Below are positions 30,582 to 38,050 of a stretch of DNA of 38,611 nt, one piece after another (position 1 is the stretch's first letter; every line of letters starts with the position of its first letter). Below the pieces are notes generated by a model that saw only the letters and a program-made list of their open reading frames with translations, did no database searches and was not told the origin of the DNA. This DNA comes from Candidatus Methanomethylicus oleisabuli (GTDB taxonomy: Archaea; Thermoproteota; Methanomethylicia; Methanomethylicales; Methanomethylicaceae): NCBI GenBank assembly GCA_001717025.1, contig MAGU01000086.1, forward strand, positions 1 to 38,611, written 5' to 3'. Both the position numbers and the translations under genes were made by a program.

Positions 30582-31405
30582 GGGAGGACAGCGTGCGGAA
30601 GGCAGTCCGTAAGAGCTATGGAAGCATAGCCAAAGGAAAACAATCAGGCTGTTGCTCAAGCTCATGCTGCAATACGATCACTCCGGAAGAGGTCAGCAAG
30701 AAGATAGGATACTCCGACGAGGACGTCAACTCGATACCAGAAGGCGCGAATCTGGGCCTCGGATGCGGAAATCCGGTCGCCCTGGCGTCCCTTAAAGAGG
30801 GCGAGGTGGTGCTGGACCTGGGTTCCGGCGCGGGCTTCGATTCCTTCCTGGCAGCCAGGAGAGTCGGCCCGAAGGGCAGGGTGATAGGCGTCGATATGAC
30901 GCCGGAGATGCTCGAAAGGGCAAGGAAGAACGCCAAGAAGGGCGGATTTGAGAATGTTGAGTTCAGGCTCGGGGAGATCGAAAACTTGCCGGTTGCAGAC
31001 AATTCGATAGATGTGGTCATATCCAATTGCGTCATCAACCTCTCGCCAGAGAAGGGGAGGGTGTTCCGAGAAGCGTATAGGGTTCTGCGCCCCGGCGGCA
31101 GGATCATGGTATCGGACATCGTCCTGCTGGCGCCTCTGCCGGCATTCCTCAAGTCCACGGCGTCGCTTGTTGCCTGCGTCGGCGGGGCGGCGCTGAAGAA
31201 GGAGTATCTGAAGGCCATGGAAGGGGCAGGGTTCGCATGCATCAGAGAACTCGAGGAGTCGGTATATTCAATTGATTCGCTCATTGACCTTCCTGAAGTG
31301 AAAGAGGCCATCGGGGCAGGCAAGGTATCCATTGATCAAGCAAAAGGATATGCAAAGAATGTCGTCAGCATGAAGGTCATGGCAATCAAGCAGCCTAGTG
31401 ATTAA
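30578..31405 (+). CDS. arsM: Arsenite S-adenosylmethionine methyltransferase ArsM
   Basis: Methylates As(III) using AdoMet, giving mono-, di- and trimethyl arsenicals. It has 275 residues. The conserved arrangement GYSDEDVNSIPEGANLGLGCGNPVALA, VVLDLGSGAGFDSFLAA (AdoMet site about 79-92), VIGVDMTPEMLERAR and VISNCVINLSPEKGRVFREA is all present. Arsenic-binding Cys candidates are Cys63, Cys151 and Cys200 (VACVGGA); an extra N-terminal cluster CCSSSCC (25-31) adds four Cys. Start ATG overlaps the stop of the 23-codon frame. Divergent from the corrinoid-arsR-arsP run. Confidence 0.93.
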   Translation: MREDSVRKAVRKSYGSIAKGKQSGCCSSSCCNTITPEEVSKKIGYSDEDVNSIPEGANLGLGCGNPVALASLKEGEVVLDLGSGAGFDSFLAARRVGPKGRVIGVDMTPEMLERARKNAKKGGFENVEFRLGEIENLPVADNSIDVVISNCVINLSPEKGRVFREAYRVLRPGGRIMVSDIVLLAPLPAFLKSTASLVACVGGAALKKEYLKAMEGAGFACIRELEESVYSIDSLIDLPEVKEAIGAGKVSIDQAKGYAKNVVSMKVMAIKQPSD

Positions 31406-31606
31406 AAAACACATTGCGCACGACCCTCTCAATGCCACAATTACAAGCGCAATAAAAAGGTGGGGAGGGCACTAAGCCCCATACTTCACTTCCGACGCCG
31501 CCACAAGGTCCCAATACAAGATCCAATCGGTATGCTCATAATTCTCCTCCAGCGAGCCGGTCTGCGGGATCGATATTCCTGCTTCTCATAAGCCTGATCG
31601 CAATAC

Positions 31607-32014
31607 ATGCGCCTGAATGTGGGCATGGAGATGGCGCCATTGCGCGAGAGGCTGGCGGTGCATCCCCCATTCAGCGTTTACCTAGGCTGGATCACCATTG
31701 CGACTATTGCTGACGTGACCGTGACTTTGGTTGCTTTGAACTGGGGCGGATTCGGAATAGCGGCCGAAACATGGGGCCTTATCATCACGGTTGTAGCGCT
31801 ATTGATAGCGATGACGGTAATAGTCACAAGAAAGGACATAGGGCATGGGCTCGTCATAATTTGGGCTCTTGCCGGCATAGCCGTGAAGCAGATGCCGCAC
31901 CCCGCCATCCTGATGGCACTCGAGGCAGGCATAGTAATTATCGCAGTTGCCTTGATGGACACGGTCTTGATTTCTAGGTTATGGCACAGACCAGAGCAGG
32001 GTTCAAAGCATTAG
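31607..32014 (+). CDS. C-terminal half of a TspO-like (tryptophan-rich sensory) membrane protein, probably truncated
   Basis: The 135 residues match only the second half of a widespread membrane family related to TspO: HPPFSVYLGWITIATIADVT, WGGFGIAAETWGLIITVV, TRKDIGHGLVIIWALAGIAVKQMPHPAI, AGIVIIAVALMDTV. Full-length members have about 100-150 more residues with a WxxAW-type part that is absent. Just upstream (about 31571-31605) another frame reads IFLLLISLIAI, which is what should precede MRLNVG, so a frameshift is likely and the 5' half is lost. A TATA-like CAATAAAAAGG lies at about 31448. It is either a relic or a shortened product. Confidence 0.55.
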   Translation: MRLNVGMEMAPLRERLAVHPPFSVYLGWITIATIADVTVTLVALNWGGFGIAAETWGLIITVVALLIAMTVIVTRKDIGHGLVIIWALAGIAVKQMPHPAILMALEAGIVIIAVALMDTVLISRLWHRPEQGSKH

Positions 32015-32107
32015 TCTTCTAAACGCTATTGATTCATGGGCAACCGTATAATAACACTTATTTAGTTAATCTTGTTTTAGTCAGAACGTATTGGAAGGGA
32101 TGGACGA

Positions 32108-32503
32108 ATGTCGACAAAACCGGTTGAAATTGGCGCCCTCAGGGAGGGCAGCTTTGTTGTCATTGACGGCGTTCCGTGCAGGGTCGTCTCAATGGAGAAG
32201 TCCAAGCCCGGCAAGCACGGCTCCGCTAAGGGAAGGGTTGTTGCAGTGGGCATATTCGACGGCACTAAGAGGAACATCGTCGCCCCGGCGGACACGCGCG
32301 TTGACGTGCCGATGGTCGAGAAGAGGAACGCCCAGGTCATAGCAATAATGCAGGACACCGTGCAGGTCATGGACCTAGAGAATTACGAGACCTTCGAGAT
32401 AAAGAAGCCGAAGGATGAGACGCTTCTTGCCAAGCTTGCGAACGGCGCCGAGATAGAGTATTGGGACATCCTCAACGAGAAGCATATCATGAGGGTCAAG
32501 TGA
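32108..32503 (+). CDS. eif5A: Translation initiation factor aIF5A
   Basis: Translation elongation/termination factor modified to hypusine. It has 131 residues. The hypusine loop SKPGKHGSAK is complete and the C-terminal OB domain follows (RNAQVIAIMQDTVQVMDLENYETFE). Deoxyhypusine formation needs spermidine, which ties it functionally to speD-speE in the same window. Own TATA-like ACTTATTTAG (about 32057-32066). Confidence 0.96.
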   Translation: MSTKPVEIGALREGSFVVIDGVPCRVVSMEKSKPGKHGSAKGRVVAVGIFDGTKRNIVAPADTRVDVPMVEKRNAQVIAIMQDTVQVMDLENYETFEIKKPKDETLLAKLANGAEIEYWDILNEKHIMRVK

Positions 32504-32603
32504 TCCTCATCTTGCCATTTTATCCAAGGCAGCTGCTCCGCCCGCGGTGCGGCTAAAGGCTTTTTTAGTAAGTTCGCCGATTGATTTCTGAAGGTGTTTA
32601 CTG

Positions 32604-33947
32604 ATGGTGTTGGACGGTCTCAGCGGATCCCTAAGCAGCGCGATCAAGAAGATCCTCAAGGCGCCGGTGGTCGACGAGAAGGCAGTGAAGGAGCTGGTAA
32701 GGGACATCCAGAGGGCGCTGATACAGTCCGACGTCAATGTGAAGCTCGTGCTGGAACTCTCGAAGCGCGTCGAGAAGAAGGTGCTCGAGGAGGACCTCCC
32801 TCCCGGCATCACCCGCAGGGAGCTCACGATAAAGGTCGTCTACGACGAGCTCACGGCGCTGCTCGGCGGGGAGAAGGCCCAGCTGCAGAAGTACCCGAAG
32901 GGCAAGACGACGGTCATCCTCCTCGTGGGCATACAGGGCTCCGGGAAGACCACGAGCGCCTCGAAGCTCACATGGTACCTCAAGAAGCAGGGGTATACAG
33001 TGGGGCTGGTCTGCGCGGACAACTTCCGTGCGGGCGCCTACGACCAGCTAATGCAGCTCGCACAGAAGACCGGCGCCGAGTTCTACGGCGAGAGGGACAA
33101 CCCGGACGCGGCGGAGATAGCCAGCAACGGCGTCAGGCGCTTCAGGGAGAGCAGGACCGAGATCATACTGGTTGACACAGCAGGGAGGCACAAGAACGAG
33201 GCCGACCTGATAGACGAGATGAAGCGGATCGCGGAGGCGGTCTCGCCCAACGAGATCATACTCGTCCTCGACGGCACGATAGGGCAGCAGGCGATGCAGC
33301 AGGCAGAGGCTTTCAACAATGCGACGAAGGTTGGGACGATATTCCTCACGAAGCTTGACGGGTCGGCTAGGGGAGGGGGGGCGATCTCAGCCGTCGCCGC
33401 CACTAATGCCCCTATCAGGTTCATAGGGACCGGCGAGGGACCCGAGGAGATAGAGGTCTTCAGCCCGCCCCGGTTCGTGGGGAGGCTCCTCGGCATGGGA
33501 GATGTAGAGGCACTCGTCGAGAAGGTGAAGGAGGTCCAGGCGGTCCCCACGTCGAAGGACATGATGAGCGCGATAGCCTCCGGCAGGTTCACGCTCAAGG
33601 AGCTCTACGCGCAGATGCAGACCGTCAGGAAGATGGGGCCGTTCAGCAAGATCATCCAGTCGATCCCGGGCCTCGGCATGAACCTGCCGAAGGAGGCGAT
33701 GGACGTCTCCGAGGACAGGATGAAGAGGTGGATGGTGATAATGCAGTCGATGACCTCGGAGGAGATGGAGGAGCCGCACATACTCGATGGCTCCAGGATA
33801 AGGAGGGTGGCGAAGGGGTCTGGGACCACGCCGAAGGACGTGAGGGAGCTGCTCGAGCAGTACAAGATGAGCAAGAAGTTCATAAAGCAGATGGTCACGA
33901 AGCAGAAGAGGTTCCCAGGGGCGATGCCCAGCATGAAGCAGAGGTAG
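32604..33947 (+). CDS. srp54: Signal recognition particle GTPase SRP54
   Basis: Binds signal peptides and 7S RNA and targets ribosomes to the SRP receptor. It has 447 residues: N domain (about 1-90), G domain with VGIQGSGKTTSASKL, ADNFRAGAYDQL, VDTAGRHKNEADLIDEM, TKLDGSARGGGAIS and FIGTGEGPEEIEVF, and a Met-rich M domain (about 320-447, DMMSAIASGRFTLKELYAQMQ to AMPSMKQR). Cotranscribed with trmY, which starts 5 bases after its stop. A promoter-like GGCTTTTTTAGTAAG lies at about 32556. Confidence 0.96.
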   Translation: MVLDGLSGSLSSAIKKILKAPVVDEKAVKELVRDIQRALIQSDVNVKLVLELSKRVEKKVLEEDLPPGITRRELTIKVVYDELTALLGGEKAQLQKYPKGKTTVILLVGIQGSGKTTSASKLTWYLKKQGYTVGLVCADNFRAGAYDQLMQLAQKTGAEFYGERDNPDAAEIASNGVRRFRESRTEIILVDTAGRHKNEADLIDEMKRIAEAVSPNEIILVLDGTIGQQAMQQAEAFNNATKVGTIFLTKLDGSARGGGAISAVAATNAPIRFIGTGEGPEEIEVFSPPRFVGRLLGMGDVEALVEKVKEVQAVPTSKDMMSAIASGRFTLKELYAQMQTVRKMGPFSKIIQSIPGLGMNLPKEAMDVSEDRMKRWMVIMQSMTSEEMEEPHILDGSRIRRVAKGSGTTPKDVRELLEQYKMSKKFIKQMVTKQKRFPGAMPSMKQR

Positions 33948-33952
33948 TGGGC

Positions 33953-34489
33953 TTGCGCGAATTTGCGCTGCTCGTGCCCCCCGACGCGCTCTCCAGGGAT
34001 GCGGGTATCGTAACGAGGTTCGTCGTCGGCGCCCTGCTCGTATCGCATGGTGCTAGGCGCGACGCGCGCGTCAGCGTCTACTTCGGCGGCGACGGGGCGG
34101 TCACCTTCGACGGCGCCAGCATGAGGAACGTCAGACCCGACGAGCAGTCGCTCTCGGGCATCCTCAGGGCGGGGATCCGGCGGGTCAGGGAGGTGGGCGG
34201 GGGCAGGTTGATGCAGGGCATCTTTGCCAGCGAGTCCCGGCTGGAGGGCGAGGTGATGTGGGCAAAGGGGACCAGGGTCTACTACAGGGGGCATGGTGGC
34301 AGGGCGGTGAGCCTTGGGGGCGGCTTCTGCGCGGTATTCGAGCACCCCACGCTCTCCCCGTCCACGGAGGCGGCACTAGAGAGGGCGGGGTTCGTGGCGG
34401 TCAACCTCGGGGCGACGCCCATGACGGTAGACCAGGCGGCGGTGGTCGCCAACGTCAGGGCGGACAGGGGCGGCTGCTGGCAGGGATGA
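33953..34489 (+). CDS. trmY: tRNA (pseudouridine-54 N1)-methyltransferase TrmY
   Basis: SPOUT-class enzyme that methylates pseudouridine 54 in the tRNA T-loop to m1-pseudouridine. It has 178 residues beginning (L/M)REFALLVPPDAL, then RFVVGALLVSHGARRDARVSVYF, FDGASMRNVRPDEQSLSGILRAGI, and the knot region GGFCAVFEHPTLSPSTEAALERAGFVAVNLGATPMTVDQAAVVANV. TTG 33953 gives the family-typical REF start and follows a GAGGTAG site; GTG 33947 is an alternative. The next gene, pus10, makes the pseudouridine 54 it acts on. Confidence 0.88.
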   Translation: MREFALLVPPDALSRDAGIVTRFVVGALLVSHGARRDARVSVYFGGDGAVTFDGASMRNVRPDEQSLSGILRAGIRRVREVGGGRLMQGIFASESRLEGEVMWAKGTRVYYRGHGGRAVSLGGGFCAVFEHPTLSPSTEAALERAGFVAVNLGATPMTVDQAAVVANVRADRGGCWQG

Positions 34490-34556
34490 TGGCGCAGCAT
34501 GCGCCTTCAGACCGACATCGTTTTTAAGCAGGCGCCATGCTTCATCGTCACAAAGC

Positions 34557-35909
34557 ATGGAGGTTTGGCGGTTGATCCTCGAAAGCGCAAGGAAGATGAT
34601 CTCGAAGTACACGCTCTGCGACAGCTGCATGGGCAGGCAGTACGGCGGCCTCGCCAGGGGCGTGACCAACAGGGAGAGGGGGCGCGCCATCAAGCTGGTC
34701 CTTGCGATGGAGGGGCACGTGGAGTGCAGGAAGGGCGACCCTGAGGGGGAGGCGAAGGCGGACGGCGAGCGCCTCCTGCGTGCGCTCGCTGCGAACGGAG
34801 GGTTCCAGCCGGCTGCCAACCTGCTAGGCTCTGCGGGCGGAGAGGCGGGCGGCTGCTGCCACATCTGCGGCGGCACGCTCGATAGGATCCAGGATTACGC
34901 CGAGGGCGCTGCCAAGGCGCTCGAGGGCTATGGCTTCAACAACTTCCTGGTCGGCGTCCGGGTGGCGGGCGACATGGCAGAGAGGGAGGATGCACTCAAG
35001 ACGGAGTTCGCGATCGAGTTCGGCGAGTCGCTCAAGATGGAGGCGAGCAGGGAGATCGGCAAGGAGGTCTCGAAGATGCTGAAGAAGGAGGTGGAATTCG
35101 ATAGGCCTGAGATCGTCGTCACCATCGAGCTGCCGGGCCCGGGTTTCGAGGTGAGACCGATGCCCATGTTCATAGCCGGGAGGTACAGGAAGCTCGTGAG
35201 GGGGATCCCGCAGTCCAAGTGGAGCTGCGTCCACTGCGGCGGCAAGGGGTGCGAGATCTGCCACGGCACGGGGAAGATATACCCGACATCCGTCGAAGAG
35301 ATAATAACCGGACCGGTGCTCGCGGCGACTGGAGGGGCCGGGGCGAAGTTCCACGGGGCGGGCAGGGAGGACGTCGACGCGACGATGGGGGGCAACGGGA
35401 GGCCCTTCGTGGTCGAGGTGAAGGGCGCGAGGACCAGGTCCGTGGACCTCGCCGCGCTCGAGGCGGAAATAAACGCGTCCGGCGGCGGGAAGGTCGAGGT
35501 CGTCGACCTGAAGTACTCGGACAAGAGGAGGGTCAGGTCGCTGAAGGAGAGGGCTAAGGTCGCCGAGAAGACTTACAGGGCGCTGGTCGAGGTGGGATGC
35601 CCCGTCTCCGAGGAGGCGTTGAGGACGCTGGAGAAAAGCTTTAATGGGGGCGTCATAAATCAATTAACTCCGAACAGAGTACTGCACCGGCGAGCGGACA
35701 AGCTTAGGCTGAAGAAGGTGCACGAGATGATGGCCCGTGCGGTCGGTGACCGCATGATAGAGCTGGTCGTGCGCTGCCAAGGCGGGCTCTATGTGAAGGA
35801 GCTCATATCCGGCGACGGGGGCAGGACCAAGCCGTGCGTCGCGGATGTGATCGGGTGCAGCGCGCGGTGCGTCGAACTGGACGTGATTGCGGTTAACGAG
35901 GGTGCATAG
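34557..35909 (+). CDS. pus10: tRNA pseudouridine synthase Pus10
   Basis: Makes pseudouridine 54 (and 55) in archaeal tRNA. It has 450 residues. The N-terminal zinc/THUMP domain has CDSC and CHIC, a second zinc loop CVHCGGKGCEICHGTG (about residues 224-239), and the catalytic domain has GREDVDATMGGNGRPFVVEV with the catalytic Asp. The C-terminal part ends with ELISGDGGRTKPCVADVIG. A TATA-like GTTTTTAAGC (34520-34529) suggests a nearly leaderless ATG at 34557, though it also reads on from trmY. Two bases separate it from the L21e gene. Confidence 0.94.
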   Translation: MEVWRLILESARKMISKYTLCDSCMGRQYGGLARGVTNRERGRAIKLVLAMEGHVECRKGDPEGEAKADGERLLRALAANGGFQPAANLLGSAGGEAGGCCHICGGTLDRIQDYAEGAAKALEGYGFNNFLVGVRVAGDMAEREDALKTEFAIEFGESLKMEASREIGKEVSKMLKKEVEFDRPEIVVTIELPGPGFEVRPMPMFIAGRYRKLVRGIPQSKWSCVHCGGKGCEICHGTGKIYPTSVEEIITGPVLAATGGAGAKFHGAGREDVDATMGGNGRPFVVEVKGARTRSVDLAALEAEINASGGGKVEVVDLKYSDKRRVRSLKERAKVAEKTYRALVEVGCPVSEEALRTLEKSFNGGVINQLTPNRVLHRRADKLRLKKVHEMMARAVGDRMIELVVRCQGGLYVKELISGDGGRTKPCVADVIGCSARCVELDVIAVNEGA

Positions 35910-35911
35910 GC

Positions 35912-36208
35912 ATGAAGCATTCATTAGGATACAGAAACAGAACGAGAACACTGCTAAAGAAGAAGCCCAGGGAGAGGGGGCTCTCCCCAATCAACAGGAT
36001 CCTCAGGTCATACGAGGTGGGTGAGAAGGTCGTAGTGAAGATCGACCCGTCTACCCTCAAGGGCATGCCACACAGGAGGTTCCACGGCAAGACCGCCACG
36101 GTCTTAGGGAAGAGGGGCAGGGCATACGTCGTCAAGGCCCACATGGGCGGCTTCGAGAAGGTAATCATAGTAAGGCCGGAGCACATAAAACCACTAGAGG
36201 CAAAGTAG
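35912..36208 (+). CDS. rpl21e: Ribosomal protein L21e
   Basis: Large-subunit protein shared by archaea and eukaryotes. It has 98 residues with the basic N-terminus KHSLGYRNRTRTLLKKKPRERG and GEKVVVKIDPSTLKGMPHRRFHGKTATV. Directly followed by rpoF with no gap. Confidence 0.96.
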   Translation: MKHSLGYRNRTRTLLKKKPRERGLSPINRILRSYEVGEKVVVKIDPSTLKGMPHRRFHGKTATVLGKRGRAYVVKAHMGGFEKVIIVRPEHIKPLEAK

Positions 36209-36541
36209 ATGCCACGTGAGATCGTTAGCGAGGAGGAGGCGACCCTCCCCAAGGTGAAGATGCTGCTGGAGCAGAGGATGAAGGAGGGGGAGCTCAGCGA
36301 CTTCCAGAAGAGGACGTACGACTACGTGACGAAGTTATCCAAGCTTCCGGCCGACAAGGCGGACGAGCTCCTCAAGAGGCTCAAGGAGGACGGCATATCC
36401 CCCTTCATAGCGACGCAGATAGTGAATGTCATGCCCCAGAGCGTAGAGGAGCTGAGGATGATATTCATGGCAGAGTCGAAGCCGATGATCCCTTCTGAGC
36501 TTGAGAAGATCCTGACCGTGATCAACACATTCAGGGAATAG
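36209..36541 (+). CDS. rpoF: RNA polymerase subunit F (Rpb4 homologue)
   Basis: Forms the polymerase stalk with subunit E. It has 110 residues starting MPREIVSEEEATLPKVKMLLEQR, with the HRDC-like helical pattern in DELLKRLKEDGISPFIATQIVNVMPQSVEELRMIF. The ATG abuts the L21e stop. A T-rich GTTTATTTTTC follows the stop and may terminate some transcripts. Confidence 0.94.
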   Translation: MPREIVSEEEATLPKVKMLLEQRMKEGELSDFQKRTYDYVTKLSKLPADKADELLKRLKEDGISPFIATQIVNVMPQSVEELRMIFMAESKPMIPSELEKILTVINTFRE

Positions 36542-36554
36542 TTTATTTTTCATC

Positions 36555-36585
36555 CTTACTTATATTAGGTCATTAGGTAAGTAAG
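36555..36585 (+). promoter_or_regulatory. 8-bp inverted repeat flanking the DUF655 promoter
   Basis: CTTACTTA (36555-36562) and TAAGTAAG (36578-36585) are perfect complements, and a direct repeat ATTAGG sits between them (TATATTAGGTCATTAGG). A TATA element (TTATATTA) is inside the structure, so a regulator or hairpin could control this promoter, which is placed within an otherwise continuous informational operon. Confidence 0.4.
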
Positions 36586-36607
36586 TTACATTAAATGGTG
36601 TTTAGCG

Positions 36608-37201
36608 ATGCAGCCGAACAGAGTAGAACAGCCAAGGAAGTTCGAGGAGGTGGCTTATGTCCTAGAGCACCTGCCTTACGGGCACCCGAAGGACACTAGG
36701 CCGCTCTACCGGAGGGAGCCCATCGTCCAGGCGGTTGGCGAGGACTTCTTCACTCTGCTTGAGCTGATACCTGTCCCTGGCGCCCAGCTGAGGGCTGGAG
36801 ATCAGATAGCGATAGGAAGGTGGGGCCGGGACAAGATCGACCACGTGAAGAGGAGGATAGATTACGACGAGCTGACTCAGAACGCCAGGGATGTCCTTCA
36901 GGGGATCGTCGAGGAGCTCGTCACTAAGAACGAGAAGAGGTTCGTCAGCTTCTTCAACAACTCCGGCCCGGTGACGACCAGGATGCACGCGCTTGAGCTC
37001 CTGCCGGGTATAGGCAAGAAGGCGATGTGGCAGATCCTTGAGGAGCGCAAGAAGGGCCCCTTTGCTGACTTCAACGACATCCAGAGGAGGACCCACATAG
37101 CAGACCCGAAGAAGACCGTTATCAAGAGGATATTCGCAGAGATGCAGAACCAGGACAAGTACTACATCTTCTGCAAGCCCCCCTTGAAGAAGGAGATCTG
37201 A
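36608..37201 (+). CDS. DUF655 protein (OB-fold plus helix-hairpin-helix)
   Basis: Archaeal protein of unknown exact role, almost always next to rpoF/L21e and ksgA, so probably RNA-related. It has 197 residues: a PRKFEEVAYVLEHLPYGHP start, an S1/OB-like strand set (FFTLLELIPVPGAQLRAGDQIAIG) and a helix-hairpin-helix LELLPGIGKKAMWQILEERKKGPFADFNDIQRR. Own promoter region upstream. Confidence 0.9.
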   Translation: MQPNRVEQPRKFEEVAYVLEHLPYGHPKDTRPLYRREPIVQAVGEDFFTLLELIPVPGAQLRAGDQIAIGRWGRDKIDHVKRRIDYDELTQNARDVLQGIVEELVTKNEKRFVSFFNNSGPVTTRMHALELLPGIGKKAMWQILEERKKGPFADFNDIQRRTHIADPKKTVIKRIFAEMQNQDKYYIFCKPPLKKEI

Positions 37202-37204
37202 TGG

Positions 37205-38050
37205 TTGACAAGCCCGGAGATCCTGGAGCATACCAAGCGGGCGCTCCGTGATATCGGGCTGAGGCCGAGCCGTAGGCTCGGGCAGAACTTTGTCGTGGAC
37301 CAGTCCCTGATAGACCTCATGCTTGAAGCGGGGGAGGTTGGGCGGTCCGACACCGTGCTTGAGATCGGGGCGGGCATCGGGACGCTCACCAAGGCGATTG
37401 CTGGAAGGGCGGGGAGGGTCGTCGCAATCGAGAAGGATGAGGCGGCAGCGGAGTTCCTGGAGCGCGTGGTCCCGGGGAACGTTGAGGTGCTGCGCCGAGA
37501 TGCGCTCGAGTCGCCGCTGCCAGAGGCGGACAAGGTCGTCTCGAACCTCCCTTACTCGATCTCGACCCCACTGACGTTCAAGCTCCTCTCCGAGGGGCGG
37601 TTCAGGCTGGCGGTCCTGACTTACCAGAAGGAGGTTGCCGACAGGATGGTCGCCGCGCCCGGGGGGCCGGATTACTCCAGGCTGAGCGTCGCCTGCCAGC
37701 TCAGGGCAGAGGTCGAGGTCGTTGGAACGTTCCCGGAGAGCTCTTTCTTCCCAGCCCCGCGCGTGAAGAGCGCCGTGGTGAGGCTCAATCCCAGAGTGGG
37801 AGCCGTGGCAGGCTCGCAGTGGGCGCGGCTGGACGAGACGCTCAAGGCGTTGTTCTCGCAGAGGAGGAGGACGCTCAGGAAGGCGCTCTTTACGTACGGG
37901 AAGATGCTGCGCACAGGGTCCCCGAGCCGACCGCGCATAGATGAGGAGCTGATGCAGATGAGGGTCTTCGAGCTATCACCGCCGGACTTCCTGCACATAG
38001 CGGAGGAGCTCGGCAGGGTCGAAGTGAAGGGGGCTGGCGGGACTGCATGA
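37205..38050 (+). CDS. ksgA: 16S rRNA dimethyladenosine methyltransferase KsgA/Dim1
   Basis: Dimethylates two adenines in the 3' hairpin of 16S rRNA. It has 281 residues with RRLGQNFVVDQSLID, LEIGAGIGTLTKAIA, VVAIEKDEAAAEFL, the catalytic VVSNLPYSISTPL, and TYQKEVADRMVAAPGGPDYSRLSV. The start is TTG at 37205, three bases after the DUF655 stop, with GGAGA upstream; the nearby ATG is in another frame. Overlaps the next gene as ATGA. Confidence 0.95.
   Translation: MTSPEILEHTKRALRDIGLRPSRRLGQNFVVDQSLIDLMLEAGEVGRSDTVLEIGAGIGTLTKAIAGRAGRVVAIEKDEAAAEFLERVVPGNVEVLRRDALESPLPEADKVVSNLPYSISTPLTFKLLSEGRFRLAVLTYQKEVADRMVAAPGGPDYSRLSVACQLRAEVEVVGTFPESSFFPAPRVKSAVVRLNPRVGAVAGSQWARLDETLKALFSQRRRTLRKALFTYGKMLRTGSPSRPRIDEELMQMRVFELSPPDFLHIAEELGRVEVKGAGGTA

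Noticed and set aside
31472-31560. Short minus-strand frames, one with a good GGAGGAG site giving a 17-aa peptide.
   Set aside because: Too short to support, and the same bases look like the decayed 5' part of the plus-strand TspO-like gene.
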